This document shows, piece by piece, positions 57,496 to 64,000 of a stretch of DNA of 64,000 bases. The notes beneath the pieces were generated by a model. The model was not told the origin of the DNA. It saw only the letters and a program-made list of their open reading frames with translations, and ran no database searches. The DNA is from Gnetum montanum (lineage: Eukaryota > Streptophyta > Gnetopsida > Gnetales > Gnetaceae). Position 1 is the stretch's first letter. Every line of letters begins with the position of its first letter. Location of the stretch: assembly GCA_015680685.1 (NCBI GenBank), contig MNCI01010443.1, positions 1,896,235 through 1,960,234 on the forward strand, read 5' to 3'. A program made the translations under genes and the position numbers.

Positions 57496-57544
57496 TTACG
57501 CCCCTACTAGTTATCTTTGTTGCTCTTAAATTTATCTAAAACTA

Positions 57545-57810
57545 ATCACGTGTGCTACTAGTAGCTCGGAATGGCCTAAAACTATACATGGCCTGGAATG
57601 GCCTAAAACTATACACGGCCTGGAATGGCCTAAAACTATGCATGGCTTGAAATGGCCTAAAACTATGCATGGCCCGAAATGGCCTAAAACTATGCACGGC
57701 CCGGAATGGCATAAAACCATACATGGCCCAGAATGGCCTAAAACTATGCACGACTCGGAATGGCCTAAAACTACCCATGGCCTGCAAGGACCTTAAACTA
57801 CCTATTTAAA
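57545..57810. repeat. 27-bp minisatellite in B2
   Basis: About eight to nine units of GCCTAAAACTATACATGGCC-TGGAATG (27 bp). The reverse complement matches the TTTTAGGCCATTTCAGGCC array of element A at 15895-16065, at the same location between protease and antisense gene. Confidence 0.9.
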
Positions 57811-58121
57811 TCGCAATTTACGCTTGAATTGGTCAAAGGCCTGAAATGGCCCAAGACTAGTTGCCTTATTCACGCTTTGCACCCGATTTATCTGGTAGCC
57901 TACAATGACTTTAAACTAGTAACTTCATTTACGCTATACGCCTAAACTATCTGCAATTTATCATAACATCAAAACCTACTAATTTACACTTTGCATAAAG
58001 CGAGAATAGTAACAATAAAAGAACATTAACTTAGACCAAATTTGCATTAAAATGTCAAAAAATATATATTGTCTTTCTCATCACAAAATAAAAAAAATGG
58101 ACTGTGGCCAATACAACCACG

Positions 58122-61100
58122 TTATGGGTCTCCCCTTTTCCCACTGTCACCCGTGTCCCTCAGCTCAATCTCCACCCTAAGCAAATCATCCTTGTAAGGA
58201 CCACCTTTTTTAGGTAGAATTTCTTCATGAAGGTGGTCCTCCCTGTCAGGCTCTTCTGTATGAAGCTATTTGCCATCGCGTTGACCACCACCATTAAGCT
58301 CTGTCCTTTGTGAACCTGCTTCGTGAGGACCATCACCCACGTTACGCTCGCCTCATTGAGGAACCTCCTCAAGTCGTTCCTGTAATCATACATAACATGT
58401 ATATTGACATCACGATCAAAAGTAGGCATGACAAAAGGCATAATGAAATAAACGCTCACCTGTGACGGTCTGGCATCAGTCGCATATAGAATTTGTTCTA
58501 AGCCAATCCACAAATGTTGCATAATCTCGTCCTCGGTAAGCTCAGACCAAACCCCGTCTCCTAGATTAGTTCTGACCTTTATCTTCCCTTTTTCCACAGG
58601 AGTCTAGCGAGGTGGTTCAGGGAAGAAGGAAGGGATGGTTGTCTCTCCTCTAGGAAGAGAAATTTTCCTTTCTAGAGAGGCGCTCACTGTCACTTGCTCT
58701 TGGAACTTTTCAAATACACTGGAAGCACCAATAACATCAAGGAATAGTTGAAGAGACTAAGCCTCGACGATAGAGTCCCTGTACTATTGACGGTAGGCAG
58801 CACAGTCCCACTTATAGACATGTTTATGATCTTTTTGTGTCTGCCTCCATTCTTGCACACTTGCACTATAGTCCTTCTAGTCTTGATTCTTTTGAGCTAG
58901 GAGGTCCATTTGCATCCGCTGCTCGACCAGTTCACGGCTAGTCTAGATGCTATTTCGGACGACTGTCCAATAACGGCCATAGTCCACAATGGCCGTTTGC
59001 CAGTCCTCGTTGCCAGTTCCCTGAGCCTACAGGAATTCATTCTGAGACCTCAAGTCCCCCACTTCATCACCCAGAGCCACTCTCTCTCTTTCTGACCTTT
59101 GTAATCTTTTCCAAAGATCCTCATTTACGCTCTGGCATTCCCACAGGGAGCGAGTTGAGTGTACCGCACATTTACGCATTTCATCATAAATGCTGCACAA
59201 CATGATGGTCTCTTCCGAGGAGGGTTCGGTGGTGTCTAGGTCAATAGGCTTCGATGGATCCCACCTGAGTTGAGCTTCTAATAACATAGCATGGTGATTA
59301 GACATAATTAGATAACACAATACCACAATGGAACAACTTCTATGTAATGATCATGATGTACCTACTTCAGGGTTGATTTCCTCCAAGTGGCCAATCATGT
59401 CATGAACAACCCCCTCCATAAAGACGAATTTATCAAGAAATTCACCCCAGGATCAAGTCGCCACCATTGACATGTGCATGTCCTGGTCTCCTATTATGTA
59501 GAACGAGTTCCATATGAAGACATAACATTACAATAACCAATACAACTTTTAGAAGCAATTTCCTAGAGTTGAGTACACTGTGAAAGTTAGCCTAACAGAG
59601 TTACAAACCATTTACCTCTTCGTACCTGAGCCGAAGGAACCTCGGTATCTTCCACAGCTGCTCCCTTCTCATGCGTAGGAACCTGCATGTTACTCGCTTG
59701 ATTGATTGCAGCAGCCTCCTCTTCTAAGGCCGGGGTCTCCTCCTCGCGTCGTAAAACCATAGCCCCTATTTCAGGGGTTAACCTTTTTACAACCCTCTCC
59801 TTCGCTGTCATATAATGTTTCCAGTTAACACAAATTTCTGCTCTAGTTCAATAAATTGCAATATAAAAGTGTCTATACGCAACATGGATGTAACCATTAG
59901 CATGTTTCTTTGCTTACCTATTGGAGGATTACTCCTTCGAAATTTGACTTGCATCTTCTGCCTTGCACTACTTGTCGGCTCGACGGACTCCTCAGTCAAC
60001 CAAGGCTTCTTCTGAGACACCGAAGGTCCACTATCTCAGCCGCCAGGCACTTCCCCGTCGACACATCGCCAGTATGGGAAGGAAGTGCCCCACCCACACT
60101 GTCTGAACCCCACATTCAAGGTGCTACCATGTCCCTAGTCATTACAGATAATGACTCCCTGATCCCTTCAGGAGGGTCCTGCGACCGAACGGTGCCAAAA
60201 ATATGGGAAATCCATGGTTTAGAAATCTGGTCGTGGTCATATTGCATCCAGACTCCATCTCATTGGACAACCAGAAACTCAGCAATGTGCCAGAAGAAAG
60301 CTATGAAAAAGGTAAAATGCACATTGAAATGGGACTCAAGCTTCTTGTGAAGCTTGACCATTTCAACGTGCACGCCTTTGGCAAAATAGCTGGCTCAATT
60401 GAATCGTGTCCCCTCCTCCATGACCTCTTGCATAATGCGAGCTTATTTTATAGTGAGGAATCTCCCTTGGGAGAGTGTCTTGGGGAAGGTAGGAGCTTGG
60501 AATAGGGGGTAAATGGTGTGGGCCAGTGCCAACTCAATCCCATCATCAGAAATCCCTTTGGCCTCTTTCTTAACCCCTAGCCACTCCTTTATCCCTTCCT
60601 AGCATTTGGCACTTCTCTTCGATGTTTCCTCTATAGGAAAGCCATTGGAGGGGACCCCGAAGAGATCAGTGAACAGCTGAGTATCGATGTCAAAATTTAC
60701 ATGCACGTTATGCATGTGTATGCAGAGACACTCACCTTCTTCACTGAAGGAGTTGACTAGGGTCAACATTTCACCCGTGGTAACATCAGGGGTTATGGCC
60801 AAGAACAGGTCCATTAGCCCAGCCTCCTGAAGGTTATTGATCAAAATAGCAGGGGCCGCTCTATGGCCAAGCTAGCGTTGTACCTGATTTATGTCACCAT
60901 AGCGAAAAAAGGTATTGCTCACGTCGTGACCAGAGGCCATAATCATGATTTCCTGTGATTCCTTGACTACATACATAAAACAATGGCTATGTCAAAATTG
61001 CAAGAAAGATAAAAAACAAGAACTTCACACATCATCGCTAACAACAATTCATCATCGTAACGACGTTTACTAGGTCCGAATGGAAAAAGAAATGGAGGGA

Positions 61101-62475
61101 TTCTCCTTCGCATGTCAGCCATAGTGAGGGGAGGATCCAAGGTCCATTTCTTATCTAGCCATCCAAAATTTTTACATCTAGCAAAGAAGTTAGCATAGTG
61201 GTCGGGTACTCTGGAATTTCAAACGCTAGTTGTTCCATGACAGTGGCCCATACATTGCTAATGGCAGTAAATTCACTAATAGCCCTTTTGATCAATGACA
61301 AGGTATCATTATCGCCCATGAGACTATTGTCATTGATAAAGAATCTGCATCACAGAAAAAGGAAAAATTCTTTACGCTCAACATAAATCCAATAGTTAGC
61401 ACGTTGACACACATTGAAATGACAAAAATCTAGATTCTTACCCACCAGCGTAGTATACAGTACTAGGGGGGGTTCTAGAAGTAGGTTGTGAGGTGATGAG
61501 CCATGAATAGAGTATTGTAAGAGTGATAGCAGTTGAATCTGTGTACCTCCCAGATCCAACTCAAATGCCTCAGACATTTGGCACTTTGTTCACAGTCTTG
61601 CACCCACGCAATCTCAATCCTGCTGTCCTTCAGGAACCCCAAGATGCCCTATGTCGAGCCAACCAATAACATCTCCAAAATGGTAGTAGCTACATCACCT
61701 GGTAGATGTGATTATATGATTACATTGTAGTTACGTAGCAGAAACTGTAGGAACTCCCGCGTGCCTCTTTGGAACCATACCGCCTCCCCCCTTATACGAG
61801 CATGAGGGGGAGGAACATTGGCTGCAAGAACATGCATGCAGCACAAAAGGCCCACAATGTCCAAAATGATTAGGATGGGCTTTAACATGATACTACATAG
61901 TGAAAACATGTTGCCATTAGGCAAAGCATTTGAACATAAACATTTGTTAGAAACGCATGGCCAGAATCGCCTAAACCCTTGCAACAGCTTAAGGTCTGTC
62001 TCTGACAACGGTGATGAAGGAAACGCTGCGTAGTATTCTAGCGTAATATGCAACTATTATGAGAATAAAGAAAAGGAAAACAAAACCCTGATTACACTAC
62101 CTACAAAATATAATACCAAGGTCTTTCGGTTATACACAACATTTGTCCAGTATTATCCAATATTACCTAAACCCTCGTACCAATATGAGGTTTGTCTCCA
62201 ACAGCAAAGATGAAGGTAATACTGCAAACCACAATAGCTTAGCCCGCATAAACAGATATTAATGCTCAATGTAACATATACATTTGGGAAAACAATATAC
62301 AACTATGATGCTGCAACAAATATGACAATGGTGCAAAAGGGTGAACGACCACTTACCGGTTAAGCGGAGTAACATCCTGTGCCTCGACTCTGGCCAACAA
62401 AGCCCATTGCAGACTCTCCTATACCTCACCAATCCTGGCTAGTTTAGCGTTCTTTCCCTTAACCTTTGGTTCCAT
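58122..62475 (-). pseudogene. Antisense multi-exon gene inside B2
   Basis: Homologue of the A gene at 11261-15722, opposite to gag-pol. Exon 1, 62475-62357 (MEPKVKGKNAKLARIGEV; donor CCG|GTAAGT); exon 2 from about 62020 (acceptor TAG|T, joined in the same CG|N phase) with MLKPILIILDIVGLLCC; exon 3 from about 61350 (GCAG|ATTC; FFINDNSLMG, WLDKKWTLDPPLT); exon 4, 60966-59918 (NLQEAGLMDLFLA, EWLGVKKEAKG; donor TAG|GTAAGC); exon 5/6, about 59815-59385; exon 7, 59277-58460 (818 bp, 821 in A); exon 8, 58379-58122, acidic, ending at TAA. Several stops and indels. Conserved splice sites across two diverged copies support a once-functional spliced transcript. Confidence 0.8.
61440..62020 (-). pseudogene. 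FCP1/NIF-like HAD domain exon (B2 antisense gene)
   Basis: The minus strand reads MLKPILIILDIVGLLCC, VWFQRGTREFLQFLLRNYNV, FLKDSRIEIAWVQDCEQSAK, LSWIWEVHRFNCYHSYNTLF and NPP. The nucleophile Asp is kept (LDIVG), unlike Glu in A, but the following acidic position is Val. The second Asp pair expected after NTLF is absent (MAHH). A stop follows NVII. Assignment by motif order only. Confidence 0.6.
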
Positions 62476-63030
62476 GACTACAATTGAATGAGTTTTCGTA
62501 ACTCTCCTGTTTACGCCTTGCTTCTGCTCCTCCTCTGCTATAGCCAAAATCCAAATTTGCGATATTTGTAACCCGTCTCGAGTATGAACCATTGATTTAT
62601 AAACAAAACACTTGAAACTAATTTTTTCTTTCTGTCTGATCAATGCAAAACTTTCCCAAAATGCTGATGTCAGTATGACATGAAACATGAAGATTGGGGC
62701 ATTAATTTCGTTGATATCATGTAGATTGTGGTCCGAAACGACCTTAAACTAATACATTTATCATCACGTAATCTAGTCGCATTAACTACGGATTGTACAG
62801 AAATTCAAATTTCACAACATGCTAAACACGTCACGTTACACTTTTCATTTCATTTCATACACCAACATCTAGGAAGCCGAGCTCGTTATTATCTTATTGT
62901 AACTGTCCACTAAGACCTTAAATTGGAAGCCTCTTTAACGCTAAAAATACAAAAACAAACTCTTGTCACTCAACCGATTAGCAGAAAAACAATGTAACAA
63001 TTTCCTTTTTTGATGTTTTTGCAGGGTGAT
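62476..63030. other. Spacer between antisense gene and reverse transcriptase, B2
   Basis: Should contain the antisense promoter (minus strand) and the start of the pol frame (plus). An 89-codon minus frame (62688-62419) overlaps exon 1 and extends it upstream without similarity in A. ACCTTAAACTA and ACCTTAAATTGG near 62743 and 62913 resemble the minisatellite core. No clear TATA box found. Confidence 0.5.
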
Positions 63031-64000
63031 TCGCAAATGGATGCAGCTTTATCCACATCATTAGCTCATATGGGGAGACCATTAGGTAGTTTAACTACAT
63101 GTTGATAGAAACAGAACCTACCCCTTATGATGCAACCATAGCAACGTCGGAACTATCCCTAGCTTAGCCAGAACATTTGGCCCGAACTCTAGACCTGGAG
63201 GCTAGTGATGTGACCAAGGATCCTCTCGATGAGGTCCCTGTGGTTATGCACAAAGGTGAGAATAAAACTCTTAGAGTTAGTTCCCTTTTAGACCAACAAA
63301 CACAGAGTGGCATAACGCAAGTGCTCCAAAACAATGTTGCTATCTTTGCATGGTCATATGAAGACATTCCAGGATTAGACCCGAGATTAATATAGCATAA
63401 CATAATTTTAGACCCACGCATCAAACCAATTAGACAGAAGACATGCAAGATTAAGCTGAAAATTGCACTAGCAGTGCGTAATGAAATCACCAAGTTGTAT
63501 CAGGCTGGTTTCATTCGTGCGGTCGATTACTCAGATTGGGTATCCAACATCGTAGTTGTCTCTAAGAAAATGGGAGGTATACGCATCTGCATAGACTTCT
63601 AGGATTTGAAAAAAGCTATGATTAAAGACAATTTCCCATTACCTAGTATCGACCAATTGATCGACACAATAGCTGGTCACGTGCTTCTATCCTTCATGGA
63701 TGGTTTCTTAGGTTATAATCAAATTTGCATTAACCCGGAGCATCAGTTGACCACAACATTCATGACACCCTGGGGGACCTTCTGTTACACTATGATGTCT
63801 TTTGAGCTAAGAAATGTTGGGGCGACGTATCAACAGGCCATGACATACATCTTTAGTGACTACCTTTTAGGGAGATTGAACAACTACATAGATGACATAG
63901 CTATCAAGTTTATAAAGTTTGAGGATCATTCAGAAGACCTGGAGTTAGTCCTTAAACGATGCCTTAAGCATGACTTGCTGCTTAACCCAAAGAAATGTGT
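63031..64000 (+). pseudogene. Reverse transcriptase of B2 (3' part outside window)
   Basis: Reads VLQNNVAIFAWSYEDIPGLD, then PIRQKTCKIKL, GFIRAVDYSDWVSNIVVVSK, ICIDF-stop-DLKKAMIKDNF, LLSFMDGFLGYNQICINPEH, MTPWGTFCYTMMSFELRNVG and NNYIDDIAIKFIKFEDHSED. The palm Asp (SFMDGF) and the YIDD box are present. MPFGLKN-type text has become MMSFELRN. It copies element RNA into DNA. In-frame stops after GLDPRLI and IDF break it. Confidence 0.85.

Larger units (their letters stand above)
36915..64000 (+). mobile_element. Element B1: A-related element, interrupted by D, a solo LTR and B2
   Basis: The plus-strand LTR starts at 36915 (TGAAACACCC) inside element C, is split by D (37203-46188), and ends at 47601. 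Leader repeats follow, split by a solo LTR (48106-49431). Gag starts at 49925 and is cut at 51686 by B2, which runs beyond the window. The B1 interior after gag therefore lies outside. LTR ends, primer site, leader units and gag head all match element A. Confidence 0.8.
51687..64000 (+). mobile_element. Element B2: Tat-like element with antisense gene, right end outside
   Basis: 5' LTR 51687-53092, primer site, one leader unit, gag (53349-55240), knuckle and protease (55241-56870), two minisatellites (57120-57800), antisense gene (58122-62475, minus), reverse transcriptase (from 63085). RNase H, integrase and the 3' LTR lie beyond the window. The gene order equals element A but includes the reverse transcriptase A has lost. 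It sits inside the gag of B1, a relative. Confidence 0.85.

Noticed and set aside
57109-57787. Long frames on both strands with repeated peptides
   Set aside because: Products of the 39-bp and 27-bp arrays, whose periods are multiples of three.
57120-57810. Possible CRISPR-like array
   Set aside because: Units are directly adjacent with no unique spacers; these are plant minisatellites inside a retrotransposon.
59910-60505. Plus-strand frames of 146 and 100 codons
   Set aside because: Shadows of exon 4 of the B2 antisense gene; the minus-strand reading is conserved in element A.
36915-64000. Reading 36915-64000 as one continuous element
   Set aside because: Termini, target duplications and gene order show at least four separate insertions nested in one another.

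Overview
The window is intergenic DNA from a large, repeat-filled vascular-plant genome. The evidence is plant-type Ty3/gypsy and pararetroviral sequence, a plant glutamate-receptor-like (GLR) gene relic with a GT-AG intron, and almost complete coverage by decayed, nested retroelements. A gymnosperm or fern-like genome is possible, but the sequence alone does not settle the taxon. I see no intact host gene, no rRNA or tRNA gene, and nothing bacterial.

Layout. 1-660: end of a LINE-type ORF2. 1000-3245 (-): GLR pseudogene lacking its transmembrane core. 3246-5540: AT-rich, no gene. 5541-20821 (-): element A, a Tat-like Ty3/gypsy element of 15.3 kb with a perfect 5-bp target duplication (GATCC). 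20827-24371: a tRNA-Met-type primer site and a plus-strand LTR (F) with an unclassified interior. 24372-26460 (-): element E, an LTR plus a coiled-coil ORF. 26540-33000 (-): an endogenous pararetrovirus in circularly permuted order. 33215-36914 (-): element C, an LTR and the 3' interior of an element related to A. From 36915 to the window end (+): element B1, related to A. B1 is interrupted three times: by element D (37203-46188, -) inside its LTR, by a solo LTR (48106-49431) in its leader, and by element B2 (51687 to beyond 64000, +) in its gag.

The most interesting system is in A and B2. Between the protease and reverse-transcriptase regions, on the strand opposite to gag-pol, both carry the same gene. 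It runs from ATG to an acidic tail with matching exons, introns and intron phases (A: 11261-15722 +; B2: 58122-62475 -). Its second exon looks like a FCP1/NIF-type HAD phosphatase domain with degenerate catalytic positions. A later 0.82-kb exon looks like a coiled coil. Both copies are now broken by stops, but two diverged copies keeping the same splice structure argues that the gene was once functional. Minisatellite arrays lie around it.

Element D is a second unusual design. It has LTRs, a tRNA-Asp-like primer site, gag, no pol, and a second coiled-coil ORF. That ORF is preceded by an internal promoter-like block copying the LTR U3 (a GATATC palindrome array and TATA box). E carries the same second ORF. 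All coding sequences seen are interrupted, so every entry is a relic. The insertion order can be read directly: C, then B1, then D, the solo LTR and B2.
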